A stretch of 41,842 nucleotides of DNA from contig JAGVNC010000047.1 of the NCBI GenBank assembly GCA_020053475.1, positions 1 through 41,842 on the forward strand. The letters are read 5' to 3'. The stretch is from Candidatus Omnitrophota bacterium (GTDB lineage: Bacteria; Omnitrophota; Gorgyraeia; Zapsychrales; Zapsychraceae). The notes beneath the pieces were generated by a model, which did no database searches, was not told the origin of the DNA, and worked only from the letters and a program-made list of their open reading frames with translations. Below, piece by piece: positions 7,230 to 14,487 of this stretch. A program made the translations under genes and the position numbers. Numbering within the stretch: position 1 is the first letter of the stretch; every line of letters starts with the position of its first letter.

Positions 7230-7955
7230 ATGCGTAACGATAATCAAGAATTAATGTCCATTGACTTAAGGAATATTCTAATCCAGGCCTTTTCTCTTTA
7301 CAAGAAAGGCCCGTCTGTCTTTATTGCTGCTGGGTTAATTTATGGGTTTGCGAATGTGAGCGACGCCTTAATTTACAAGTTCTTTCATCTAAGTTCGATG
7401 GGCGTTTTTTTATGCGTCAGTTTCTTAATCACTTCTTGGGCCTCCATGATTATTTTTTATGCATCGGCACAGATCATCCAAGGCAGGGATGTTGATTTAA
7501 TCAGTGCCTTTCGTTATGTGAAAGGCAAATACATCAAGTTTATTTATGTTTCCTTCTTGTTGTTTGGGATCGTCATGCTAGGTTCTTTATTCTTTATCAT
7601 CCCGGGGCTTTATTTCATGACGATTTTTCTTCTGGTTGACCTTTTGGTGGTCCTCGAAGATCATCCATTGGAGAATTTCTTTCGCCGCAGTGCTTATTTA
7701 ATTAAAGGCTATTTTGGGACGGCTTTTTTATGTTTTGCATTGATGACGTTTTTATTGGTTTTTCCAGCTTTTGTTCTTCAACTGTTCAAGGGTGAGGACC
7801 CTGTCGCATTACGCACAATCGCTTTAATGATCGGTGTTTTTATTTTTCCTTACTATAATATCGTCCAAGTCGCTTTCTATTATCGTCTTAAAGAAATCAA
7901 ACAAGATGAAGAACTATCGGAAGACAGAGTCGATTTTATCAGCTCTTCAATGTAG
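7230..7955 (+). CDS. Multi-pass membrane protein of the YciC/DUF975 type
   Basis: A 241-residue integral membrane protein with about six hydrophobic helices. The arrangement includes an IIPGLYF motif followed by VVLEDHPLENFFRRSAYLIKG. It resembles the membrane domain found in YciC, DUF975 and GDPD-associated proteins, where P-G-x-Y and V-x-E-x-x-x-x-x-A-x-x-R-S recur. The molecular function of these families is poorly known. I chose ATG 7230 because AGGTGAG (7219-7225) precedes it; GTG 7221 would place the start inside that ribosome-binding site. It begins a tightly packed block running through xseA, xseB and the helicase. Confidence 0.7.
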   Translation: MRNDNQELMSIDLRNILIQAFSLYKKGPSVFIAAGLIYGFANVSDALIYKFFHLSSMGVFLCVSFLITSWASMIIFYASAQIIQGRDVDLISAFRYVKGKYIKFIYVSFLLFGIVMLGSLFFIIPGLYFMTIFLLVDLLVVLEDHPLENFFRRSAYLIKGYFGTAFLCFALMTFLLVFPAFVLQLFKGEDPVALRTIALMIGVFIFPYYNIVQVAFYYRLKEIKQDEELSEDRVDFISSSM

Positions 7956-7967
7956 GGAGGGATCGTC

Positions 7968-8549
7968 ATGGGAAAGAAATATTTTATCGTCATTCTATTC
8001 ACTTTGGTTGTTTTTTCTTCATTATGTCCGGGAAGTTGGGGGCAAGAAAGAAATTCTGTGCAGCCGCCTCCGAGTGTCCGAGCGATTGAAGCCGGAGTTC
8101 AGGGAGCTTCCAACCAGCCAGAGAAGGTTTTCAGGATCGAACAACGGACGGATCAACATCCTAGAACAATGATGCAATCCATCAGAGAGTCCGTTGCCAA
8201 TGTTCAGCAGAAGTTTAACGAAAGCGCTCAACGAATGCGTGCGCAAAGAAATCAGAGGCAACGATCTCAATCGAATATTCCTCATCGACAGGATAGGATA
8301 AAGGCAGAGGATCGTTCGAAGACCATGGGCCAGCGTTGGCAGGAAAGCTTGTCAAATTTTCAACAAAAACAGCGTGAAAACAGGCAAAAGATCCGCGATC
8401 AACGGGATCAAATGAATCGTGTCCAAGATAACGCCAAACGCCAGCAAGATGATTTGCGTTCCGCCCAGCAGAGGCAACAAATGCTGCTCGATCAACAGCG
8501 GCAAATGCAAAAAGACCAAATCCGTAACCTCAAAGATCGTTACCATTGA
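7968..8549 (+). CDS. Secreted Gln/Arg-rich coiled-coil protein
   Basis: A 193-residue protein with a signal peptide (MGKKYFIVILFTLVVFSSL..., cleavage near SWG-QE). The mature chain is dominated by Gln, Arg and Asn with strong helix/coiled-coil character, and includes two similar segments (SIRESVANVQQKFNESAQRM and RWQESLSNFQQKQRENRQKI, about 55 residues apart). That suggests an internal duplication. A good ribosome-binding site (GGGAGGG) lies before ATG 7968. It has no known family. It is probably a periplasmic structural or chaperone-like protein. Its stop overlaps the xseA start (TGATG), so translation is coupled although the functions look unrelated. Confidence 0.65.
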   Translation: MGKKYFIVILFTLVVFSSLCPGSWGQERNSVQPPPSVRAIEAGVQGASNQPEKVFRIEQRTDQHPRTMMQSIRESVANVQQKFNESAQRMRAQRNQRQRSQSNIPHRQDRIKAEDRSKTMGQRWQESLSNFQQKQRENRQKIRDQRDQMNRVQDNAKRQQDDLRSAQQRQQMLLDQQRQMQKDQIRNLKDRYH

Positions 8550-9868
8550 TGAGCGAAGAATTCCTGACAATTTCCGAACTAAATCATTACATCAAAGATG
8601 TGATTAGCGCGGGATTTCCCCGTTCTTTATGGATTTGTGGGGAAATTCAAGGCTACGACATTAAAAAAGAGAAAGAGAATATCTTTTTCGAACTGGTTGA
8701 GAACGGCGATAAGTCCGAAATCTTGGCCAAAATCCGTATTGTCATTTTCGCTCCCGCCAAACGCAACATTCAACGGATCCTTGAAGAAGCCAACAATGCC
8801 TTTGTGTTGAAAGATGACATTGAAGTAAAATTTCTATGCAAAGTTTGTTTTTATAAACCGTATGGCGTTGTTCAATTAGAAGCGGAAAGTATTGACCCTA
8901 GTTATACGCTGGGGAAGTTGGCGCAGGAAAAACAAAAGTTGATCGCCCAATTGAAGCAGAAAGGGACATTTGATAAAAATAAAACTCTCAATCTGCCGCT
9001 GATCCCTTTACATATCGGGCTCATCACATCTTATAACTCCGCCGCGTATAACGATTTTTGTTCGGAGTTGGCCAAAAGTTGTTTTGGATTCAACGTGTTT
9101 GTGCGAAACACGATCATGCAAGGCAAAAGGACGGAAAAAGATGTCTGCCGGGCGATCGATGAATTGGAAAAGATAAAAGACTTGGACGCCATTGTGATTA
9201 CACGCGGAGGAGGGTCACTTGCGGACTTGGCGGATTTTGACAGTGCTGCGATCGCGGAGCGCATCGCCGTTTGCCGGTTGCCTGTCTTAAGCGGGATCGG
9301 CCACGAAATCAATATTTCCATTACGGACATGGCCGCGCATACGCATGCCAAAACCCCGACGGCCATCGCGCAATTTTTAGTTGCGAGGGTGAATCAATTC
9401 CGCGAAACGTTAAGTGAGAAAACGCGATTGCTGATCGATTGCGTCAGGGAAAAGATGAACGCGGATAAACAGATGTTAAAAGATGCGGCGATGGGTTTGC
9501 AGCGATCCGTTCATCATTTTCTGCGTCATCATCGGGAAGTATTGGTGCGTTTTGCTGAGGCAGCCAAGATGTTCCCCTTCAAGGCCATTAATGACCAGAA
9601 GAAAATATTGCAGACGGATCGCGTCAATATCGTCAAAGTGTTCAAAAATCGCCTTCAGCAGGAACAATTAAAGATGAAAAATTATCAACAGATGGTCGGC
9701 ATGTTGCATCCGCGCCAAACGTTAAAACGAGGGTTTAGTATCACGCGGGATGGGAAAGGAAAGGCCCTCAAGCATGTTAAGGATGTTTCTGCCGATGAGG
9801 CATTGGTGACGGAAATTTTTGATGGGACAATCCACAGTCGCGTTACGGATAATAAGAAAGGGGTTTAA
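8549..9868 (+). CDS. xseA: Exodeoxyribonuclease VII large subunit
   Basis: A 439-residue catalytic subunit of the single-strand-specific exonuclease VII. It has an N-terminal OB-fold domain (about residues 5-100; ISELNHYIKDV, ICGEIQGYDI), then the XseA nuclease domain with IGLITSYNSAAYNDF, ITRGGGSLADLADFD, GIGHEINISITDMAAH and KTPTAIAQFLV, followed by a long coiled-coil and a C-terminal segment (RGFSITRDGKG). The usual form of one motif is G-I-G-H-E-x-D; here Asn-Ile replaces the usual Thr-Asp and an Asp follows nearby, a small deviation. The start ATG 8549 overlaps the previous stop by one base. xseB follows two bases after the stop. Confidence 0.92.
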   Translation: MSEEFLTISELNHYIKDVISAGFPRSLWICGEIQGYDIKKEKENIFFELVENGDKSEILAKIRIVIFAPAKRNIQRILEEANNAFVLKDDIEVKFLCKVCFYKPYGVVQLEAESIDPSYTLGKLAQEKQKLIAQLKQKGTFDKNKTLNLPLIPLHIGLITSYNSAAYNDFCSELAKSCFGFNVFVRNTIMQGKRTEKDVCRAIDELEKIKDLDAIVITRGGGSLADLADFDSAAIAERIAVCRLPVLSGIGHEINISITDMAAHTHAKTPTAIAQFLVARVNQFRETLSEKTRLLIDCVREKMNADKQMLKDAAMGLQRSVHHFLRHHREVLVRFAEAAKMFPFKAINDQKKILQTDRVNIVKVFKNRLQQEQLKMKNYQQMVGMLHPRQTLKRGFSITRDGKGKALKHVKDVSADEALVTEIFDGTIHSRVTDNKKGV

Positions 9869-9870
9869 GG

Positions 9871-10080
9871 ATGGAAACGAAATATGGCAAAGCCATTAAA
9901 CGATTAGAAGAAATCATTACGCGCATTGAAAACGAGGAGATCGATATCGATGAGTTGTCGGAAAGCGTCAAGGAAGCGATTTCGCTCATTCAAGTGTGCA
10001 AAGGGAAAATCGAAAAAGCCGAGCTAGAAGTTAAAAAAGTGGTCGATGGCCTCGAATCGCCCCTCGCGGAAGAAGGATAA
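9871..10080 (+). CDS. xseB: Exodeoxyribonuclease VII small subunit
   Basis: A 69-residue, all-helical protein with the XseB signature Y-x-x-A-I-x-x-L-E-x-I-x-x-x-I-E-N near the N-terminus and L-x-E-x-V-x-x-x-x-x-x-I-x-x-C-x-x-x-L/I in the middle. It binds the coiled-coil of XseA and is required for exonuclease VII. It lies two bases downstream of xseA with AAGG before the ATG, and three bases before the helicase gene, so all three are co-transcribed. Confidence 0.92.
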   Translation: METKYGKAIKRLEEIITRIENEEIDIDELSESVKEAISLIQVCKGKIEKAELEVKKVVDGLESPLAEEG

Positions 10081-10083
10081 TTC

Positions 10084-12015
10084 GTGATTCGTTATGATCC
10101 TTTTCAGCTTGAGGCCATGAAATACATTTCTCAGGGACTTTCTGTCATCGTTTCGGCCCCGACGGGTGCCGGCAAAACAGTCATTGCCGAGCATGTCATC
10201 AACGATTGCCTTCAAAAAGGCCAACGCGTGATTTATACGGCCCCCATCAAGGCCCTCTCCAACCAAAAATACCGCGATTTTCAGCTGACCGCCCGGGACA
10301 GGATCGGGATTCTGACGGGAGATGTGACGTTAAATCCCGATGCTCCGTTATTGATCATGACAACGGAAATCTTCCGTAACAAGATTTTGGAAGAACGCAG
10401 CTCTCTTGACGAATACCGCTGGATTATTTTTGATGAAATTCATTATATCGATGATTATGAGCGGGGAAGCGTGTGGGAGGAATCCCTGATCTTTTTGCCG
10501 AATCACATGAATTTTTTAGGCCTTTCGGCGACAATCCCCAATGTCAACGAATTCGCGCGGTGGATTGAGACCATTCATAAAAAACCTGTCCAGGTCGTGA
10601 TTGAGGAGAAGCGTCCCGTCCCGTTGCATTTCTATTATCAATCCCAGGGAAAGATTTACGATGATTATCGTGAAGTTGCTAAACGAGGATTTTCGACCCT
10701 CGAAGGATACGGAGGCGGAAAGGGCCGGCTATCGCGATCCTTGAAGCTTTCGCCCAATCAAGCGCCGGCATTGATTAAATATTTGGCGGACAAGGACATG
10801 CTCCCGTGTATTTATTTTGTTTTCAGCCGCCGACGAACGGAATATTTAGCCGATGAATTGGAATCGTACGATTTTTTAAATCCTGAGGAGAAAGAAAGAA
10901 TTCGCGCGCTCTATGATGATTTGTGCCGGCGCTTTGATCTGACAGGCGACCCACGGACAGAGCGGCTTAAATTTCTGGTGGAACGCGGGATTGCGTATCA
11001 TCATGCCGGAATGTTACCGACATTAAAAGAAGTCATTGAGAGATTGTTTACCAGCCGATTGTTGAAAGTCATTTTTACAACCGAAACGTTCGCATTAGGC
11101 ATCAACATGCCGGCACGAAGTGTCATCTTCGATGAACTGCGGAAATTTTATGGCTGGGGGTTTGCCACGTTACGCACCCGCGATTTTTATCAAATGGCCG
11201 GCCGCGCCGGACGACGGGCGATCGACACAGAAGGGTTTGTTTTTTGCCGCATCAATCCGCATGATATTTCGCCCCAAGAATTGCATCGAGTCATCTTTAG
11301 CTCCCCCGAAGAGGTCAAATCCCAGTTAAACACATCGTACGCGACCCTGTTGAATCTTTATCAGCACTATGGAGAGAATTTATACGATGTTTATCCGCAG
11401 TCATTTCATTATTTTCAGGTCAAGGCGCCTTTGCGTAAAGAGGCCGTGGAATACTTGAGGGCCAAAGTGAATATTTTAAAAGAATTGGGCCACATTCGAA
11501 AGAATAAGGTCACCGAAAAAGGCCAATTCGCCAGCAAGGTCTATGGCTATGAACTGATCCTGGCTGAAATTTACGATGAAGGGATCATGGAAGGAATGTC
11601 GGAAACCGAATTAGGGGTGCTGGCCCTCGCGGCTGTCTACGAGGCGCGCAAGGGAACGGCGAAGCCCCGGTTAAGTCAGAAGGCTGACCGGCTGGAACAT
11701 GTTACCAAGCGTATTTTACGCCATGTCCATCGGTTGGAGAAAACGGTGGGGTTATCGCAATTCCAAAAACGGTTTCATTTCCATTTAAGCCCCGCCCTGG
11801 AAGCTTGGCTGCGGGGAGAAGAATTCGGCGATATCCTCAAATATACCGACGCGGATGAAGGGGAGGTGGTGCGTTATTTTAGGATGGCTTTGCAGATCCT
11901 TCGGGAGATCCAAGAGGCCCCTGTTTCGGACAAATTGAAAAATCGGATTCATCAACTTTTAAGCCGGCTTAATCGGGACGTCATTGATTCCGAAAAACAA
12001 CTGCGGATTGAATGA
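10084..12015 (+). CDS. Ski2-like DEAD/DEAH-box helicase
   Basis: A 643-residue superfamily 2 helicase. Visible motifs in order are: Q-type start (DPFQLEAM), I APTGAGKT, Ia TAPIKALSNQK, II DEIH, III SATIPN, IV region CIYFVFSRRRTE, YHHAGMLPTLKEVIE, V FTTETFALGINMPARSV and VI QMAGRAGRRAID. This set is typical of the Ski2/Mtr4 group of 3'-5' RNA helicases; the C-terminal 220 residues are helical, without the arch domain of eukaryotic Mtr4. The GTG start is supported by AAGAAGGA just upstream and by starting right at the Q motif. It is the last gene of the xse cluster and ends 54 bases before a tRNA gene. Its role in RNA turnover or repair is inferred. Confidence 0.85.
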   Translation: MIRYDPFQLEAMKYISQGLSVIVSAPTGAGKTVIAEHVINDCLQKGQRVIYTAPIKALSNQKYRDFQLTARDRIGILTGDVTLNPDAPLLIMTTEIFRNKILEERSSLDEYRWIIFDEIHYIDDYERGSVWEESLIFLPNHMNFLGLSATIPNVNEFARWIETIHKKPVQVVIEEKRPVPLHFYYQSQGKIYDDYREVAKRGFSTLEGYGGGKGRLSRSLKLSPNQAPALIKYLADKDMLPCIYFVFSRRRTEYLADELESYDFLNPEEKERIRALYDDLCRRFDLTGDPRTERLKFLVERGIAYHHAGMLPTLKEVIERLFTSRLLKVIFTTETFALGINMPARSVIFDELRKFYGWGFATLRTRDFYQMAGRAGRRAIDTEGFVFCRINPHDISPQELHRVIFSSPEEVKSQLNTSYATLLNLYQHYGENLYDVYPQSFHYFQVKAPLRKEAVEYLRAKVNILKELGHIRKNKVTEKGQFASKVYGYELILAEIYDEGIMEGMSETELGVLALAAVYEARKGTAKPRLSQKADRLEHVTKRILRHVHRLEKTVGLSQFQKRFHFHLSPALEAWLRGEEFGDILKYTDADEGEVVRYFRMALQILREIQEAPVSDKLKNRIHQLLSRLNRDVIDSEKQLRIE

Positions 12016-12068
12016 AAATATTTTTTGACTCGTTTTGAGTTTTAGTAGACAATAAGAGCAATAATTTT

Positions 12069-12141
12069 GCGTCCATAGCTCAATGGATAGAGCATTTGGC
12101 TTCGGACCAAAGGGTTGGGGGTTCGACTCCCTCTGGGCGCG
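12069..12141 (+). tRNA. tRNA-Arg (anticodon UCG)
   Basis: A full cloverleaf. The acceptor GCGTCCA pairs with TGGGCGC (one G-T pair), the D stem is GCTC/GAGC, the anticodon stem TTTGG/CCAAA encloses loop CTTCGGA (anticodon TCG, reading CGA), the variable loop is five bases and the T arm is GGGGG-TTCGACT-CCCTC. The discriminator is G and CCA is not encoded. A near-copy lies 818 bases downstream. Confidence 0.92.
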
Positions 12142-12190
12142 TGAAATTTTGCAAAGCAAAATTTCACGCAGAGCCCCGCCAGGGCGGGGC
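12141..12190 (+). other. Two perfect hairpins just after tRNA-Arg
   Basis: The first is a 12-bp perfect stem, GTGAAATTTTGC (12141-12152) with GCAAAATTTCAC (12156-12167), loop AAA. The second is GCCCCGCC (12173-12180) with GGCGGGGC (12183-12190). There is no T-tract after either, so they are not classical terminators, though the first could end or protect the tRNA transcript. Confidence 0.55.
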
Positions 12191-12192
12191 GG

Positions 12193-12220
12193 TCAATTTT
12201 CAATTCTCGATTTTCAAGTT
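12193..12220. repeat. Heptamer-period element
   Basis: Four 7-nt units: TCAATTT, TCAATTC, TCGATTT, TCAAGTT. They lie between the hairpins and the DUF5674 gene. Same period as the other heptamer blocks but a different unit sequence, and here without a second inverted arm. Confidence 0.6.
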
Positions 12221-12236
12221 TATGGTGTGACAAAAT

Positions 12237-12566
12237 ATGTTAATCATCATCCGTACTAAAATTGACCCAGAATCGCGCCAAAAGGCCGCCGAGGATTTAA
12301 AAGGTTACATCAAGGTCGTTGTGGATATTCGCCGGAAGATTTTATCTGCCGGGGGAGAGAAGCATGTTGATGGAGAACAGATGCTTTTAAAGGATGGAAG
12401 CCACCAGGAAGACCTTTGGGGGGCTGGTTTAGATTTAGAAACGAATCAAATGGACTTTGATTCCATGATTAATTTAAGGCCGGCGCAAAATGCAAGCAGG
12501 GAAATCCTTGACCAAAGAATTCGTGAAGTCGTTGAGGCAATCACACGGTCTTTATTGGAGGAATAA
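12237..12566 (+). CDS. DUF5674 family protein
   Basis: A 109-residue cytosolic protein matching the pattern I know for DUF5674: MLIII start, V-V-V-D-I-R-R-K-I central strand, A-G-G-E-K-H-V-D, G-S-x-Q-E-D-L-W-G, and F-D-S-M-I-N-L-R-P. The family has no established biochemical function. The start ATG 12237 lacks a clear ribosome-binding site. It is followed after two bases by a small helical protein, and the pair is flanked by two copies of tRNA-Arg, which suggests a small mobile or duplicated cassette; a toxin-antitoxin-like role is possible but unproven. Confidence 0.7.
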   Translation: MLIIIRTKIDPESRQKAAEDLKGYIKVVVDIRRKILSAGGEKHVDGEQMLLKDGSHQEDLWGAGLDLETNQMDFDSMINLRPAQNASREILDQRIREVVEAITRSLLEE

Positions 12567-12568
12567 AA

Positions 12569-12853
12569 ATGGGAGCTAAAGAATTAACCTTAAATATTGC
12601 TGTCAATTTAGGCCGTTTGTGCCGCTGGGCCATGGAAGGCCGTAGGTCAAGAGTGGATCAGTTTTTAGCTGAGACCGCACAATATTTAGAGGCCTTAGAA
12701 GCCGCCCCAAAATCATCCCGATTTCTCCCTACTTATGAGTGGTTTAAAAAAGATTTTGAAGTTTTACGCCATAATATCCAGATGGACGCTAATTGGGCCG
12801 AGTCCATGTTGACCTGGGCGAATATTTTAAGCCACAGGGCTTCCTTGGCTTGA
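12569..12853 (+). CDS. Small helical protein paired with DUF5674
   Basis: A 94-residue, all-alpha protein with no membrane segment. Notable features are NLGRLCRWAMEGR near the N-terminus, FLAETAQYLEAL in the middle, and WAESMLTWANILSHRA at the C-terminus, including four Trp. GGAGG at 12557-12561 gives a good ribosome-binding site. The two-base gap to the DUF5674 gene indicates co-expression and probably a shared job. I do not know a named family for it. A two-gene addiction-type module or a nucleic-acid-binding partner are options. Confidence 0.6.
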   Translation: MGAKELTLNIAVNLGRLCRWAMEGRRSRVDQFLAETAQYLEALEAAPKSSRFLPTYEWFKKDFEVLRHNIQMDANWAESMLTWANILSHRASLA

Positions 12854-12886
12854 ATTTTATCTTAAAAGTCATTCAGGAAGGGCTTT

Positions 12887-12959
12887 CCGCCCATAGCTCA
12901 ATGGATAGAGCCTTTGGCTTCGGACCAAAGGGTTGGGGGTTCGACTCCCTCTGGGCGCG
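12887..12959 (+). tRNA. Second tRNA-Arg (UCG) copy, acceptor pair 1 mismatched
   Basis: From the acceptor end through the T arm it is nearly identical to the tRNA at 12069: same D arm, anticodon loop CTTCGGA, T arm and 3' half. The 5' acceptor strand is CCGCCCA against TGGGCGC, so position 1 is C opposite C while the other six pairs are good. It may be a duplicate with a defective first pair, or a target-site remnant (attachment-site copy) created by integration at the tRNA-Arg gene. Confidence 0.7.
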
Positions 12960-12973
12960 CTTAGCTTGACGTT

Positions 12974-13135
12974 GAGCCAAACACCCACACGGGTGGTTGG
13001 CTGAGCGTTATTAACCCCGAAGGGCAGAATACCACGGGTTTACCCGTGGATGAATGGCTTTTCGCCCAAAGGGCGTCGAGCGAAGCTCGTAGAGTGGAAA
13101 CAGGTGCCACGGGTTTCACCCGTGGGGTTTCCACT
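12974..13135 (+). other. Hairpin-rich intergenic stretch after the second tRNA copy
   Basis: At least four inverted repeats lie close together. GAGCCAAACACCC pairs with GGGTGGTTGGCTG (12974-13003). CCACGGGT pairs with ACCCGTGG (13032-13049). A short CGAGCGAAGCTCG palindrome sits near 13077. A nested structure has AGTGGAAAC (13093-13101) pairing with GTTTCCACT (13127-13135) around a second CCACGGGT/ACCCGTGG stem (13107-13125). No ORF over 75 codons of convincing type lies here. It could be a structured RNA, a cruciform repeat cluster or recombination sites. The rest of 12960-13267 shows nothing else. Confidence 0.6.
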
Positions 13136-13267
13136 TTAACCCAACCCGCAAACTTATATAGCGCCTTAACAAAAATGGGTCGAAGCAATCTTACGAACGG
13201 AGTAAACGCCTAAGGAAATTAAATGGATAAAAGAAAATTAATAGTTGCTTGAGCACGGAGGTGAAAA

Positions 13268-13450
13268 ATGGCAAGTCCAAGAGAGTTAGAAAGAATACAT
13301 AATCGCTGGCAATCTGTTGACCGTATGGTTTATGTAATTGCGTGTATAGTAAGCCTGGGGCTTGTATATTTAATAAGAGTGATTCTTACACAGGCTGTTG
13401 CAGATGGAATAGCAATGGATAAAAGATGGCAAGAGATAATGAAATCCTAA
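13268..13450 (+). CDS. Small single-pass membrane protein
   Basis: A 60-residue protein preceded by a near-perfect ribosome-binding site (GGAGGTG, 13257-13263). It has a charged N-terminal third, one transmembrane helix (about residues 21-38; VYVIACIVSLGLVYLIRVIL) and a polar C-terminus. I recognise no family. The strong translation signal makes it a credible expressed gene in an otherwise degraded AT-rich stretch between the tRNA copies and the AlbA_2-type gene. Confidence 0.6.
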   Translation: MASPRELERIHNRWQSVDRMVYVIACIVSLGLVYLIRVILTQAVADGIAMDKRWQEIMKS

Positions 13451-13522
13451 GCTTCATCTGGGCGAATGAATGACCCCGAAGCAAGCCCCGAGGAATCTTT
13501 TTGATTAAACACTGAAGAGAAA

Positions 13523-13774
13523 ATGAAAGATCAAATTTCATACAAAAGATACGTGGCTTATTTCGATATGCTGGGCATGAAAACCGCTGTATGTAGAGAT
13601 GTGTTTAAGGCTTGGGAAGCGCTATGTTCAATAGAAAACGCAAGGGAACAAATTTATGGATATAGCTTTCACTTAATAGATATTAATAAAATGGTAGTTC
13701 TTTAAGATCGCTTAAAATATTTTATTTTTTTAGATACTATTATTGCCTTGCCTTTAGGACCTTACGATTGTTGA
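13523..13774 (+). pseudogene. Decayed gene, N-terminal remnant with a frameshift
   Basis: ATG 13523 opens a 60-codon frame that begins YKRYVAYFDMLGMK. This resembles proteins starting Y-x-A-Y-x-D-I-L-G-F-K, a group often related to nucleotide-cyclase-like folds. In such proteins a motif like F-S-D-T-I-I-A comes soon after. Here FLDTIIALPLG is present, but in another frame (13727-13774), after the first frame stops at 13705. So both halves of a family motif survive in different frames, and the gene ends early. Non-functional is the simplest reading. Confidence 0.5.
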
Positions 13775-13805
13775 TGATCGAACGTTAAAACACTAAGGGA
13801 ATATT

Positions 13806-14267
13806 ATGTTAGAAATATGTGAAAAAAAATGGATAGATATTTTTTCTGTTCTTCTAACGCCTACGAGTACTATCGCTTTTTTTGGAACTCTAATTGCTTA
13901 TTTGCAATGGCAAATTAACCAGAAAAGACTAAAAAATGAACTTTTTAACCGTCGTATTGAATTGTTTGATAGAATTTCACATTACATAGCAGATATACTG
14001 TGTCACGGCAATGTAGGGCAAGGCGAAGAAGCGAAATTTCTAAGAAATACACGAAATGCGTTTTTTATTTTTGATAAGGATATTGAAGAATATGTTGACA
14101 AGATTTACAGTAAATCTATAAAGTTACAAGCTTTTGGTAATCTTCAAAATTCGTTGGTCGGAGATGAGCTTATAAATAATCTTGATAACCAAAGGAGAAT
14201 TAAGGATTGGTTTAAGGAAGAGTTAAACGGGATAAGACTTAAGTTTCAAAAATATTTAAGTTTGTAA
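13806..14267 (+). CDS. Membrane-anchored hypothetical protein
   Basis: A 153-residue AT-rich protein with one N-terminal transmembrane helix (about residues 11-32) and the motif YLQWQINQKRLKNELFNRRIELFDRI just after it. Similar motifs recur in small phage- and defence-associated membrane proteins, whose function I cannot name. AAGGGAA precedes ATG 13806 at a good distance. The cytoplasmic part is helical. The next 220 bases (14268-14487) hold no gene, only short palindromes such as GAAACTT/AAGTTTC near 14358. Confidence 0.55.
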   Translation: MLEICEKKWIDIFSVLLTPTSTIAFFGTLIAYLQWQINQKRLKNELFNRRIELFDRISHYIADILCHGNVGQGEEAKFLRNTRNAFFIFDKDIEEYVDKIYSKSIKLQAFGNLQNSLVGDELINNLDNQRRIKDWFKEELNGIRLKFQKYLSL

Positions 14268-14487
14268 CTCCATCAATTTACTTCGCTTGACTGGTGCCCT
14301 TTAGGTTTCAAGGGCGTATTAAACGATCGCCTCAAAGATATGAAAATTTGTCGTTTACGAAACTTATAAAGTTTCACAAGTAGTTTAACCGTTTCTACTT
14401 GGCGTTTTAGTCTAGCGTCAAGGAGCGCACGCTCTACTTTAAATACCTCCACGATTATCCCCAAAATGACTTTTTAGAAATAACGAT

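Noticed and set aside
12141-12190. Hairpins after tRNA-Arg as intrinsic terminators
   Set aside because: No T-tract follows either stem.
12887-12959. Second tRNA-Arg as an unquestionably functional gene
   Set aside because: The C-C mismatch at the first acceptor pair makes function uncertain, so it is reported as a mismatched copy.
12961-13188. Minus-strand ORF of 75 codons over the hairpin cluster
   Set aside because: Its sequence is explained by the palindromes; no family motif or convincing start was seen.
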